Positions 1 through 9,243 of a stretch of 64,000 bases of DNA are shown in pieces; the first letter of the stretch is position 1; the number at the start of each line of letters is the position of its first letter. The translations under genes were made by a program, and so were the position numbers. The DNA lies in contig JAVSLW010000009.1 in the NCBI GenBank assembly GCA_039666455.1, positions 62,001 to 126,000 on the forward strand, read 5' to 3'. The notes below the pieces were generated by a model. That model had not been told where the DNA came from, made no database searches, and worked only from the letters and a program-made list of their open reading frames with translations. Source of the stretch: Methanobacterium sp. Lineage in GTDB: Archaea; Methanobacteriota; Methanobacteria; Methanobacteriales; Methanobacteriaceae.

Positions 1-27
1 ATTTTCATCTAAAAATTTTTTAGTCAA
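1..27 (-). CDS. 5' end of a minus-strand gene running off the left edge
   Basis: A TTG codon at 27-25 is preceded by GGAGG (37-33 on the minus strand) at 5-nt spacing, and the nine codons to the edge are open (MTKKFLDEN). This matches the RBS style of other genes here. Too little is present to name a product. The gene would be divergent from the DUF1616 gene at 268. Confidence 0.4.
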
Positions 28-267
28 ATAAGCCTCCATTCAAGAAAATAAAAGAAAATTATGGTTAAATAAAAATGCAAACCACAGCCAGCACCCACTA
101 ACTTTACAGCCCTAAATAATAGTAAATTATTTATACATTGTAATACAAATACGTAGATTAATGTTTCAATTAAGTCTATTTCGAAAGAGAATGCAAAAAA
201 CAGGTGCTAAAAACTGATTATAAATAATTAAGTAAGTGCAATTAAAAATACCAATATAGGGGCTAAA

Positions 268-1113
268 ATGAAACGATTATATAATGCAGATATTATTATA
301 GTTACTTTAATAACATTATTTTGTTTTATATTTCTTATTACATCCAGATTAAATGATGACTATATTGGAACAACAGTGGAATATTTACTGGTACTATTTT
401 TACCCGGATATGTGATTATAACAATTTATTTCCCCAAAAAGAATGATTTAAAAAATATAAAATGTTTGGCACTAAGTATTATTTTGAGTATATCCATTGC
501 CTTTCTAATTGGCATGATATGGAACTATGTTATGTTTGATAACAGATTAACACTAACTCTGCTTTCTATTGCTATACTTACCTTTTTAACAATTCCTGTA
601 GCGTTTTTAAAGAGAAATGGAGTTTCTAAAAGTTTTAATAATAGTTGGATGGGAATCTTCAAAAGCTTTAAATCATGGTATAACGGTAAATCTCAAAGAG
701 ATAAAGTTACTTCAATTATTCTGGTTATATTTGTTTTTATTGCATTATCATCAACTGCTCATGTTGTTTTTTCGCCTAAAGAAAGTGAACGTTTCACCGA
801 ATTTTATTTGTTAGGTCCGGGAGGTAAGGCAGTAGATTATCCAACGAATCTTACTACGGGGGAAACTGGAAAGGTTATAATTGGAGTTGTAAACCATGAA
901 AATCAAAATACAACTTATAAAATGGTAGTTACTTCTAATAAGCGAATAATCGATGAACAGAATCTAACATTAAATAATGCGGAGAAATTTGAAATGCCTT
1001 ACAATTTCACAGTAAGTGACTCAGGGAAAAAAGAATTAAAATTTTTACTTTATAAGCTTCCAGATGATAAAAATGCTTACCGATCTTTATTATTACAGAT
1101 TAGAGTGAATTAG
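268..1113 (+). CDS. DUF1616 family membrane protein
   Basis: 281 aa. About five hydrophobic segments are visible (roughly residues 8-26, 37-55, 66-88, 94-113 and 147-165), followed by an extracytoplasmic domain of about 110 residues. The domain opens with RFTEFYLLGPGGKAVDYP, the hallmark of archaeal DUF1616 proteins, which often lie in surface glycan loci. Function is unknown. The start ATG has AGGGG upstream. It heads a run of four same-strand membrane-protein genes ending at 2351 and lies next to a polysaccharide locus, so a cell-envelope role is inferred. Confidence 0.75.
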   Translation: MKRLYNADIIIVTLITLFCFIFLITSRLNDDYIGTTVEYLLVLFLPGYVIITIYFPKKNDLKNIKCLALSIILSISIAFLIGMIWNYVMFDNRLTLTLLSIAILTFLTIPVAFLKRNGVSKSFNNSWMGIFKSFKSWYNGKSQRDKVTSIILVIFVFIALSSTAHVVFSPKESERFTEFYLLGPGGKAVDYPTNLTTGETGKVIIGVVNHENQNTTYKMVVTSNKRIIDEQNLTLNNAEKFEMPYNFTVSDSGKKELKFLLYKLPDDKNAYRSLLLQIRVN

Positions 1114-1154
1114 AGTTTAAATTTCCTCAATTAATATGTATTACAGGTATTAAT

Positions 1155-1382
1155 ATGTCTGCACTTACTGAAATAACAACAAATATAATAAATAATGGTT
1201 TACTACTTGGAATAGCTTTAGTAGCATTTTTAGTTTTAAAAGAAGTGTTTGGTGCAGATGCAGATAAAAATAAGGAAATTAATTCTTTTATTAGGTTTAT
1301 TGACTTAATTATAGTTCTTTTGTTTATTATTTTCATGATTGTAGTAGGTTATAAAGCTTTCACTGTATTATCTAATCTTTAA
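1155..1382 (+). CDS. small two-helix membrane protein
   Basis: 75 aa, not recognised. There are two hydrophobic helices (about residues 12-30 and 48-70) separated by a charged loop (GADADKNKEINSF). It lies 41 nt after the DUF1616 gene and 54 nt before the next membrane gene, on the same strand, so co-transcription is plausible. Its size and shape resemble holin-like or small accessory membrane proteins, but no motif supports a name. Confidence 0.6.
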   Translation: MSALTEITTNIINNGLLLGIALVAFLVLKEVFGADADKNKEINSFIRFIDLIIVLLFIIFMIVVGYKAFTVLSNL

Positions 1383-1436
1383 TGGCCTTAACTAATGTTG
1401 ATAATTAAATTATTAGAAACAACAGAGTAAAATGAA

Positions 1437-1874
1437 ATGAAACTTAATAGGATTATCTTAGGATTAATTTTCGTATTCACACTCTTTTTATTATGCTACA
1501 TTTATGCAGATGAAGGTAATTATCAAAATAATGATGTTGTCGATATTTTGAATGGTAATTCCCAAAAAAACGTTTTTATTGCAGGCCCAATAACTGCTAT
1601 ATTTGATAATGGATTTGAAGTTTATAATATTAAGGATAAAACAGCTTATAGGGTAAAAACTGATTTAAAAATAGGTTGGGGTAATGCTGTCTATATTTTA
1701 GGAATTTTGAATCAGAATAATGAAGTTATTATTACAAAAATCATGACTTTTAAACAGGAAGATGTTATTATGGTCATTTTAAGGTCTTTAGGAGGCCTAA
1801 TAATATTTTTATTAGTTTTTACAAAATTTTGGAAATTTAATCCTCAAAAAATACTGTTTATTAGGAGAAAATAA
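1437..1874 (+). CDS. membrane-anchored protein with possible OB-like extracytoplasmic domain
   Basis: 145 aa, not recognised. The N-terminal hydrophobic segment (about 6-24) looks like a signal anchor. A beta-rich stretch of about 80 residues follows (around residues 45-95, VFIAGPITAIFDNGF then VYILGIL), resembling a small OB-type barrel. A second membrane helix (about 108-127) and a basic tail (FIRRK) end the protein. Its stop codon abuts the start of the next gene directly (TAA then ATG), which suggests translational coupling. Confidence 0.65.
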   Translation: MKLNRIILGLIFVFTLFLLCYIYADEGNYQNNDVVDILNGNSQKNVFIAGPITAIFDNGFEVYNIKDKTAYRVKTDLKIGWGNAVYILGILNQNNEVIITKIMTFKQEDVIMVILRSLGGLIIFLLVFTKFWKFNPQKILFIRRK

Positions 1875-2351
1875 ATGCCAGACTGGATAACACATGTATT
1901 GGTGGCCTGGAGCTTAGGTACTATTTTGGGGTTTAAATTTAAACAATTTAACCAGTCTAATACTGCTATTGTCATGTTAGGAGCTTTAATTCCAGATATA
2001 TATAAAATAACACTGTTATTACAACAATTTGGTATTTATATGGAAAGTTTTCTCTCGCCTGTACATTTACCTGCAGGATCTATATTAATCGCAGTTATAT
2101 TATCTCTTTTTTTTGATAAAAGTAGATCAATATTCTTATTTTTGATTTTCGGTATCATTACTCATTATGCACTGGATATATTAATATTCAGCGGTGGAAT
2201 GGAACTTTTATATCCATTTAGTTCTACAAAATTCCAGATAGGTGTCATTTCAATTATAGACTTTAATATTACCATAATATCAATTGTATTAGCATTCTTT
2301 GTATTTATTGCCGGTAAAATGATTGATAAAAAGAAAATAACTTATAATTAG
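1875..2351 (+). CDS. membrane-bound metal-dependent hydrolase-like protein (DUF457/YdjM type)
   Basis: 158 aa. It begins MPDWITHVLVAWSLG and carries spaced His/Asp residues (ITH near the N-terminus, LIPDIYK, PVHLPAGS, ITHYALDIL) inside about four membrane segments. That is the pattern of the YdjM/DUF457 family of integral-membrane putative metal hydrolases. GGAG lies 7 nt before the ATG, and the gene starts immediately after the preceding stop. The substrate is unknown. A role with surface lipids or polysaccharides is inferred from context only. Confidence 0.65.
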   Translation: MPDWITHVLVAWSLGTILGFKFKQFNQSNTAIVMLGALIPDIYKITLLLQQFGIYMESFLSPVHLPAGSILIAVILSLFFDKSRSIFLFLIFGIITHYALDILIFSGGMELLYPFSSTKFQIGVISIIDFNITIISIVLAFFVFIAGKMIDKKKITYN

Positions 2352-2408
2352 CTTTTAAGAAAAATATTAAAAACAAATCAAATAAAATGTTGATTTGATT
2401 ATTAAATT

Positions 2409-3428
2409 TTATTTATTATTGAAATGAGTTTGCATCAAAATACGGTTAAAATCTCCCCTTAATCCGCATAAATATAATTTTAATATATTAAAATTTTTAA
2501 TATTTGCGTTTATCCTGCTTAATTGATATAATTCGCTAACAGAGTTTTTTAAAAGCTGCATAGGAAAAACTGAAACTGAAGAACTGAAACCAAGATTTTC
2601 TACTATGGAGGATAATTTTGCATTAAAATCACCATTTGGATATGCAAAAGATTTAACTTCTGTTTCTAAATTTTCTTCTATGCATTTTTTAGAGTTTATT
2701 ATTTCCCATTTTGCCCTGTCAAGACTAACGTTGGTTAAAATGGGATGGGTTACTGTATGAGAACCAAATTCGATACCATTTTTATTCATTTTTTTAATTT
2801 CATTCCATGATAGAAGATATTTCTTACCTAATTTTTCAGGGATATTTACATCAGTTAAATTAATTAATTCCGCTATTACAGTTTCTTTTTTATCATTATC
2901 CATTTTTTTTAGTTTTTCTTGAATATTTAATCCTGCAATGAGTTTATCTTCATTACTACATAATTGATAGGTCCCTATAGGATTTAGATCAATCGATTCC
3001 ATGTCAGTATGAAATAAGACGTAGTTTATTTTATCCCACCAGAATAGATTTTTTTCTTCAACATGTCCTGTAGCCAGGAATACAGTGGCAGGAGCATTAT
3101 ATTTTTTTAAAATAGGAAAAGCAAATTCATAATTATCTTTATATCCATCGTCAAATGTTATTACAACGGCTTTTTCAGGAAGATTGCCATTTCTAATCAT
3201 TTCACTTAAGTTGCTAAGTGAAACTATTTTGAAATTTTTGCTGAGGTAATTAATATGATAATCAAATATCTTTTCACATAATGGATTAACAGACCATTCA
3301 TCAGTTTGTGGACCCACTCTGTGATAAGCTAATATGCTAATCTGGGATTTTGTAATTTTTCGTCTTAAATTGCCATAGATGTCAAAAATACCTGCTTTAT
3401 TCATGCATCTTGCAAAACTGTCTAACAT
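2409..3428 (-). CDS. polysaccharide deacetylase family protein (NodB-like)
   Basis: 339 aa, a carbohydrate esterase family 4 domain. Visible motifs are SILAYHRVG (N-terminal), VITFDDGYKDNYE with the catalytic/metal Asp pair, and FGSHTVTHP with the metal His-x3-His pair. These enzymes remove N-acetyl groups from amino sugars. No signal peptide is evident, so a cytosolic or membrane-associated step in surface glycan synthesis is inferred. The start ATG follows GAGGG. It is divergent from the FemAB-like gene at 3624 across a 195-nt AT-rich gap that should hold both promoters. Confidence 0.85.
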   Translation of the reverse strand: MLDSFARCMNKAGIFDIYGNLRRKITKSQISILAYHRVGPQTDEWSVNPLCEKIFDYHINYLSKNFKIVSLSNLSEMIRNGNLPEKAVVITFDDGYKDNYEFAFPILKKYNAPATVFLATGHVEEKNLFWWDKINYVLFHTDMESIDLNPIGTYQLCSNEDKLIAGLNIQEKLKKMDNDKKETVIAELINLTDVNIPEKLGKKYLLSWNEIKKMNKNGIEFGSHTVTHPILTNVSLDRAKWEIINSKKCIEENLETEVKSFAYPNGDFNAKLSSIVENLGFSSSVSVFPMQLLKNSVSELYQLSRINANIKNFNILKLYLCGLRGDFNRILMQTHFNNK

Positions 3429-3623
3429 TCATATCCCTCATTCCTCTAAATTAATATTTATTTTTATTTCTCTTTCTTAGGAAAAAGAAAATATTAAGTA
3501 ATACATTATGTAATATAATATTATATAATATTATTAATAAATGTTTTTGTGGTCATTAAACATGATTTGATTACAAAATACAGTGTTTATTGAAAGAAGT
3601 TTGTAAAAAGGGAGATATAAATT

Positions 3624-4679
3624 ATGGATTTACGTATTGAAACACTAAATGATAGCAATATTGATAAGTGGGAAATATTTAACCATGAAATGGATGAAGG
3701 AACGTTTTATCACACCATTAAATGGAAAAGGATTTTAGAATCATTAGGCCATATTCCTCATTATTATTTGATTTTTTCTGGAGATGAAGTAGTAGCTATA
3801 TGTCCTTTTTTTGAAATTAATATTAAAGGTTTTAAAGGAATCATGCCTTTACCAGATTCAGATTATAACCATATTGTTATTAAAGAAGATAATCAGCATA
3901 ACATCATAGATTTTATTAGAAAGGAATTAGAATCTAGAGCTAAAAAAAATTCATGGTCTTTTATAATATTAAACTCTTTAGATAAAAATTTTGAAGAGAA
4001 ATTAAACACATTTTATTATCCTAATTTCTCAATGGGAACCATGAGTATCGATCTGGAGAACTTGAGCCCTGCTAAAATTTGGGATGAAATTTTTACTGCT
4101 AAAAAAGCGCAGAGAACATATATTAAAAGATTTAAAAAGGATGGGTTTGAAATAAGATATTTAGATTCTGTTGAGGGTATTAAGACCTTCTATAAATATT
4201 ATCTTAAGAATATTAGACATATAAAAGGTACTGAATATCCGTATTCTCATTTTGAGGATATATATAACCTTTATTCTCCAAATAACAGGACTTTAGCGTT
4301 GCTATATAAACAGGGCTTTATAGCAGGGGGATTTTTAAATTTCCTGGATGAATCTAAAAAAACCATGCACACACGATATATAGCAATTAATCGTGATGTG
4401 CCCAATAAATATCATGTTCAGTATTATTTACTCTGGGAGACAATTAAAAAAGCTTATGAACTGAAATGTAAGAGACTATGTCTTGGAAGTAATGTAAAAG
4501 ATCAAAATCATCGAGGTTATAAATTGAAGAGTAACTTCGGTGCAGATTATAAAGATAACTATTCAGTATTAATACCTACCTCAAAAATCTTTAAATTAGG
4601 TCATTCTGTTTATAGGTCTCTTTATAAGGTGAAACAAGATGAAAAACGAAAAATTAAACTTCCAAAATTTAAAATATAA
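3624..4679 (+). CDS. FemAB/GNAT-like acyltransferase (lipid II:glycine glycyltransferase-like)
   Basis: 351 aa. Features are an N-terminal F-Y-H-T-x-x-W-K motif (FYHTIKWKRILES), a middle AQRTYIKRFKKDGFEIR stretch and a C-terminal GNAT half (AGGFLNFLDESKKTMHTRY, then HVQYYLLWETIKKAYE). This is the FemAB-related 'acetyltransferase' family found in polysaccharide loci. FemAB proteins add amino acids from aminoacyl-tRNA to cell-wall precursors. In a pseudomurein-type organism a cell-wall or glycan-decorating role is possible but is inference. GGGAG precedes the ATG. The next GNAT gene overlaps its 3' end by 41 nt. Confidence 0.75.
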   Translation: MDLRIETLNDSNIDKWEIFNHEMDEGTFYHTIKWKRILESLGHIPHYYLIFSGDEVVAICPFFEINIKGFKGIMPLPDSDYNHIVIKEDNQHNIIDFIRKELESRAKKNSWSFIILNSLDKNFEEKLNTFYYPNFSMGTMSIDLENLSPAKIWDEIFTAKKAQRTYIKRFKKDGFEIRYLDSVEGIKTFYKYYLKNIRHIKGTEYPYSHFEDIYNLYSPNNRTLALLYKQGFIAGGFLNFLDESKKTMHTRYIAINRDVPNKYHVQYYLLWETIKKAYELKCKRLCLGSNVKDQNHRGYKLKSNFGADYKDNYSVLIPTSKIFKLGHSVYRSLYKVKQDEKRKIKLPKFKI

Positions 4680-5274
4680 ATACAGGCTCTTTTTTACACT
4701 GAATTACTTCCTTAAAAAGGTAGGAATTAATTTTACTAAAGCTCATATTTATTCTATTAAATTAGATAATTTTAGTCCTAAAAGATCCAAAACAGATGAT
4801 TTTATTGTTAAAGAGTGTACAATGGACGATTTACATCTTTTTGGAAAATTAGAGGATAGATTCTTATCAGATATGCAAGATGGACATATTCTAATTGGTG
4901 CATTTTTAAATAACGAGTGGATTGGCTATAACTGGATAAGTTTTAAGCCAGTAGAAATGGAAGAAGTGGAAAGGTTTTTTCATTTTGATGGGGCTTATTT
5001 ATGGCGACTTTATGTTAAAGAACATTATAGAGAGAAAGGAATAGCAAAAAGGATGTTTTATTTTTCTCTTAATAAAATTAAAAATGATTATAAAAAAAAT
5101 ATAGTATATGCTGCCGCTGAAACTTCAAACATACCCTCAATTAAAACTATAGAAAGTTGTAATTTTTATAGGATTGGTGCTATTAACTATTCAAGAGTTT
5201 TTTTATGGAAAAATTTCCAGGTAAATATCGAAGATAATTCAGTGAGTTTTTCAGAAGATTTAAATAATGATTAA
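4639..5274 (+). CDS. GNAT family N-acetyltransferase
   Basis: 211 aa with a GNAT core. It has a beta-4 strand (AYLWRLYVKEHYREKGIA) followed by the acetyl-CoA pyrophosphate loop R-E-K-G-I-A-K-R-M, then the later strand and helix with ETSNIPSIKTIESCNFYRIG. The start at 4639 is supported by GGTGA at 4628-4632 with 6-nt spacing, so the gene truly overlaps the FemAB-like gene by 41 nt. The two acyltransferases probably act in one pathway. The substrate is unknown. Confidence 0.8.
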   Translation: MKNEKLNFQNLKYKYRLFFTLNYFLKKVGINFTKAHIYSIKLDNFSPKRSKTDDFIVKECTMDDLHLFGKLEDRFLSDMQDGHILIGAFLNNEWIGYNWISFKPVEMEEVERFFHFDGAYLWRLYVKEHYREKGIAKRMFYFSLNKIKNDYKKNIVYAAAETSNIPSIKTIESCNFYRIGAINYSRVFLWKNFQVNIEDNSVSFSEDLNND

Positions 5275-5298
5275 ACTAATCATAATCTATTAAATGTT

Positions 5299-6729
5299 TT
5301 ATTTCTTTTTATTAGGGATTAATTGTTTAATTAAATTAATATCATCATCTGAAAATGTTTCTAAAAGATAGAGAGCAACTAAATATACACCGAAAGCAAG
5401 TACTATCTGCAAGAGTAGATTTATATGTACATAAAAAATGAATAATCCCATTACTAAGCAAGCTATTAAAGGTTTCACTAAAGTATCTTTAATTTCAACT
5501 TTACAGATAAATTTAAAAAGGAAGTATGAAATAAGCAACATTTCAGTTAATTCTGTAATTATTGTAATTACAGCAGAAGCAACATAGCTATAACTTGGAA
5601 TAAATGTTACATTAAGGACCACATTCATAATTATCGCCAAAATGAATATTTTTGCCAGTAAGTTTTGTTTGTTGATCGAAATCATTACAGTTCCTGAAAA
5701 AAAAGTTAAAAATGTAAAAGGAATCGCCCAGATTAGTATTTTAAGTGCTATTATGGATCCTGTAAATTGAGTTCCGTAGACTAAAAGAATAATTTTATCG
5801 GCCAACAGTGATACTGTAATTGCAATAGGTAAACCTATCAGAAAAAGATATTTAAATGATCTTTTATATCCTGTTTTTAAAGAGTTTTTAGAATATATGT
5901 GAAATCTGGAAAAAACAGGATATATTGAAGCCGTAAAAACTGCTGGGATAAAAGTTAAAACTTCTATTAATTTATATGCTGCACTGTAAATTCCAACAGC
6001 AGTATTAGTATCTAACATTGAAAGTATAACTATATCAATTCTAAATGCTATGGTAGAGAAAATTAAAACTACAGACAAAGGAATTGCCATTTTTAACAAT
6101 GTTTTCCAGAAACCAAAATCAATTTCTAATTTTGGCGAAACATAATTACATTTGCATATGGTAAATGCATATAAAACCATAATTACTCCAACAAATAGAT
6201 AAAGTAAAGCAAAACCTAAAAGATCGCTTTTATTATATATTAAGTATAAAGCCCCTGAAATGAGCAATATAGATGTTATAATCTGGCCAATTGATTGATA
6301 TTCCAGTTTTTCAAAGGTTTGAAATAAAGCATAAAACATTGAAGACAATGAAGTTAATAAAGTATACGCTGTAATTATAGCTATAACCTGAATATCATTT
6401 AAATTATAACCCAGTGCCAGAACAATCAAAATACTTATTATAAATGTGCTTATTCCCAATATAATCTTTAATGACAAAATATTTTTTAAATAACTTTCCG
6501 TTAGCTTCTTATTTCTTGATGCCTCTCTTACCATTAGTGAGCTTAAACCCAAATCAGCAAATATTATCATAATTCCTGAAAAAGCTAATGCAAAGGACAG
6601 AATACCAAAATTATCCACTCCAAGATATCTTGCAGAATACATCACAAAAAAAAATGCTAATGCATAAGTTATTATTTGTGATACAAACATTACTGAAATG
6701 TTTTTGGCTACTCTTTGAACCGGGTTCAT
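5299..6729 (-). CDS. oligosaccharide flippase (Wzx/RfbX type)
   Basis: 476 aa with about 12-14 hydrophobic segments. The N-terminus is typical of polysaccharide flippases (ARYLGVDNFGILSFALAF, then DLGLSSLMVREASR). These proteins flip lipid-linked oligosaccharides across the cytoplasmic membrane. AAGGAGAG precedes the ATG. It is convergent with the GNAT gene at 5274. It is paralogous to the flippase at 17480-18943, so this surface region has two export systems or a duplicated one. Confidence 0.88.
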   Translation of the reverse strand: MNPVQRVAKNISVMFVSQIITYALAFFFVMYSARYLGVDNFGILSFALAFSGIMIIFADLGLSSLMVREASRNKKLTESYLKNILSLKIILGISTFIISILIVLALGYNLNDIQVIAIITAYTLLTSLSSMFYALFQTFEKLEYQSIGQIITSILLISGALYLIYNKSDLLGFALLYLFVGVIMVLYAFTICKCNYVSPKLEIDFGFWKTLLKMAIPLSVVLIFSTIAFRIDIVILSMLDTNTAVGIYSAAYKLIEVLTFIPAVFTASIYPVFSRFHIYSKNSLKTGYKRSFKYLFLIGLPIAITVSLLADKIILLVYGTQFTGSIIALKILIWAIPFTFLTFFSGTVMISINKQNLLAKIFILAIIMNVVLNVTFIPSYSYVASAVITIITELTEMLLISYFLFKFICKVEIKDTLVKPLIACLVMGLFIFYVHINLLLQIVLAFGVYLVALYLLETFSDDDINLIKQLIPNKKK

Positions 6730-7046
6730 TTTCTCTCCTTCTTAATTAATATTAATTAAATTTATTAAGTTAATATTAATTATAGTTTGCCATAATTAAT
6801 GGCTCTGTAGAACTGCTCTTAGATTTTGATAGATAAGCATTTTACATATATGTATATATTATAACAAATGTTTCGAAGCCTGGTTTCTTTGTTCCTTAAC
6901 CTATCACTCCGACTTTGATTTTTATCACTCAAAGCTCTCTTTAATACGGAGATTACAGTTTTTACAGGCTTCTTCAATGATATTTGGACTTGCTGAAGAG
7001 GGATTGCATGCTTAAATCTACAAAGCTAAATTTCTTAATATTTATC
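6730..7046. other. 317-bp intergenic gap with a possible gene remnant
   Basis: The 6730-6880 part is very AT-rich and should contain the flippase promoter. On the minus strand at about 7011-6925 a short open frame reads ...PNIIEEACKNCNLRIKESFE and then stops. It has a CxxC pair but no start with an RBS, so it may be the tail of a decayed gene. Nothing else is recognised. Confidence 0.3.
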
Positions 7047-7646
7047 TTAAATTAAATCCATATCTTTTATTGCATTTATATTTTTAAAACTAAGAGTTGT
7101 TTTATCCAGTTTTTCAACATCAACGTATTTAACGTTTAAATTTCGAATAAGAGAATTAACATCCTTTATCTCTTTTTTAATCAGATCCTCAATAACATTA
7201 ATGGTCTTTTTTTTGTAGATAGAATGAAGTGGTTCAATATGACCATCATTCCATATAGGGACAACAGCATCAAAATTATCTGTTTCCATGGTTTTAAACA
7301 TTTTTAAAACGAAATTTTTAGAAATAAAAGGTGAATCGCAGGGCAATATTTGTGCATATTCTGAATTAATATTAGAAAGTCCTGTTAATATACCCACAAG
7401 AGGTCCCTTATCCTTTATTTTATCCTCAACTATCTTTAAAGACTCATAAGGCCCTAAAATATTTTTATAATCTTTTATCTGTTGAGTTTCCCTTAAAACT
7501 AATATAATTTCATCTGCAACATCCGATATGGCATCCAAAACATGAAGAACCATTGGTTTACCCTTTAAGAGCATTGAGCCTTTATCTCTACCCATCCTCC
7601 TGCTTCTTCCACCACAGAGGATTATTATGGATTTCATAATACCCAC
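7047..7646 (-). CDS. mobA: molybdenum cofactor guanylyltransferase (MobA-like)
   Basis: 199 aa. The N-terminal nucleotide-binding loop ILCGGRSRRMGRDKG and the metal-binding LPCDSPF motif mark a MobA/NTP-transferase fold. MobA joins GMP to molybdopterin. Methanogens need the guanine-dinucleotide cofactor for the Mo/W formylmethanofuran dehydrogenase. The start could be the listed codon or the ATG three codons later (MKSIIILCGG). It lies 67 nt downstream of guaB, which makes GMP precursors, and may be co-transcribed. Confidence 0.8.
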   Translation of the reverse strand: MGIMKSIIILCGGRSRRMGRDKGSMLLKGKPMVLHVLDAISDVADEIILVLRETQQIKDYKNILGPYESLKIVEDKIKDKGPLVGILTGLSNINSEYAQILPCDSPFISKNFVLKMFKTMETDNFDAVVPIWNDGHIEPLHSIYKKKTINVIEDLIKKEIKDVNSLIRNLNVKYVDVEKLDKTTLSFKNINAIKDMDLI

Positions 7647-7713
7647 CTAAAAATTGAAAAAAATGTTAAAAAATAAAGTGTATTTTGTTTTGACGTGAAA
7701 AGACCAAAATTAT

Positions 7714-9201
7714 CTACATCAATCGTGTTGTAGGATAGTTCGGGCTTTCGTTGGTTATGGTCAGATCATGCGGATGACTTTCTGTCATCCCGCTTGCTGT
7801 GATCCTAACAAGCTTTGCCTTTTCCTTCATGGTCTGTATATCCTTAGCACCACAGTAACCCATTGAAGATTTTAAACCGCCGATTAACTGGAATAAAACC
7901 TCACTAACCGGTCCTTTGTATGGAACAACTCCTTCAACACCTTCTGGTACTAATTTCGCGTGTTTCATTGGCCCTTTCACTTCCTGGAAGTAACGGTCAG
8001 TTCCTGCACCTGCTCCACCAGTCATTGCGCCAAGGGAGCCCATTCCACGGTACTGTTTGAATTTACGACCATTCATGATTACAACGTCACCCGGTGCTTC
8101 ATAGGTACCTGCAAGTAAACTTCCAATCATTACAACATCTGCGCCAACAGCTATTGCTTTTGCAATATCTCCAGAGAATCTTAATCCCCCATCTCCTATT
8201 ACAGGAATTTCATGGTCTTTTGCAACGTCTGCAACGTCTGATATTGCTGTTAGCTGAGGTACGCCTACTCCGGCAATGATCCTTGTTGTACAGATTGATC
8301 CTGGACCTATTCCTACCTTAAGCCCATCAACCTCCTTTGCTAATAAGGCTTCTGCCGCCTCACGAGTGGCTATATTACCCACAATCAGATCTGCATCAAT
8401 ATTATCTTTAATTTTCTTTGCTGCATCCACCACATTTAAATTATGTGCATGTGCCACATCTATAGCAATTATATCTACCCCTGCTTCGTCTAATGCCATT
8501 GCACGTTCAAGATCAAATGGACCTGTAGCTGCTGCAACCATAAACTTTCCTTTTCTATCTCTGGAAGCATTGGGGAACTTTTTTCTCTCTAATATATCTC
8601 TAATGGTTACTATTCCTATTAATTTGCCTGATTTAACCACTGGGAGCCTTTCCACCTTGTTTTCGTAGGCTATATTCAGTGCTTCTTCTGGTGTGGTTGA
8701 TTCAGGAATGGTAAGCACTTCTTCAGTCATTATTTCCCTTACTTTCTTTTCTTCATCAGAGTTAATAATTGGTTTTACGTCCCTGCGGCTTATTATTCCC
8801 ACCACAATTTCATCTTCAACCACTGGAAGTCCGCTTACTTCTTCCATGTCCATTATATGACATGCCTCCCTGATTGAAGCATCAGGACCAATGGTGATCA
8901 CATCTCTTATAGTCATGTCTCCAGACTGTTTTACTCTTTTAACCTCATTGATCTGCTCTTTTATAGTCATGTTTCTGTGAATGACTCCTAAACCACCTTC
9001 CTGTGCCAGTGCAATCGCCATTGAAGATTCGGTTACGGTATCCATAGCAGAACTTATAACAGGAATGTTTATGAAATGATTCCTTGAAATTCTGGTTTTT
9101 ATTTCAACGTCTTTAGGCTCAACAGACGAGGCAGAAGGCACTATTAAAAAATCATCAAATGTATAACCTTCTGGAGCGTTTTTTAATTTTTTAGAGTACA
9201 T
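7714..9201 (-). CDS. guaB: IMP dehydrogenase
   Basis: 495 aa. It catalyses NAD-dependent oxidation of IMP to XMP, the committed step to GMP. The N-terminal YTFDDFLIVP, a CBS pair (about residues 95-205), the catalytic Cys loop GPGSICTTRIIAGVGVPQ, the phosphate-binding VIGDGG and MIGSLLAG, and the flap YRGMGSLGAM are all present. The ATG at 9201 is chosen because AGGAGG sits 6 nt before it; an upstream TTG at 9216 would place the RBS inside the gene. It is 42 nt downstream of mfnB on the same strand. Confidence 0.95.
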   Translation of the reverse strand: MYSKKLKNAPEGYTFDDFLIVPSASSVEPKDVEIKTRISRNHFINIPVISSAMDTVTESSMAIALAQEGGLGVIHRNMTIKEQINEVKRVKQSGDMTIRDVITIGPDASIREACHIMDMEEVSGLPVVEDEIVVGIISRRDVKPIINSDEEKKVREIMTEEVLTIPESTTPEEALNIAYENKVERLPVVKSGKLIGIVTIRDILERKKFPNASRDRKGKFMVAAATGPFDLERAMALDEAGVDIIAIDVAHAHNLNVVDAAKKIKDNIDADLIVGNIATREAAEALLAKEVDGLKVGIGPGSICTTRIIAGVGVPQLTAISDVADVAKDHEIPVIGDGGLRFSGDIAKAIAVGADVVMIGSLLAGTYEAPGDVVIMNGRKFKQYRGMGSLGAMTGGAGAGTDRYFQEVKGPMKHAKLVPEGVEGVVPYKGPVSEVLFQLIGGLKSSMGYCGAKDIQTMKEKAKLVRITASGMTESHPHDLTITNESPNYPTTRLM

Positions 9202-9243
9202 TAATACCTCCTGCAACTGCTTAAAAATATATGATTTTTGAAA

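Noticed and set aside
9202..9216. Longer guaB start (TTG at 9216)
   Set aside because: It would put AGGAGG inside the coding region; the ATG at 9201 has ideal spacing.
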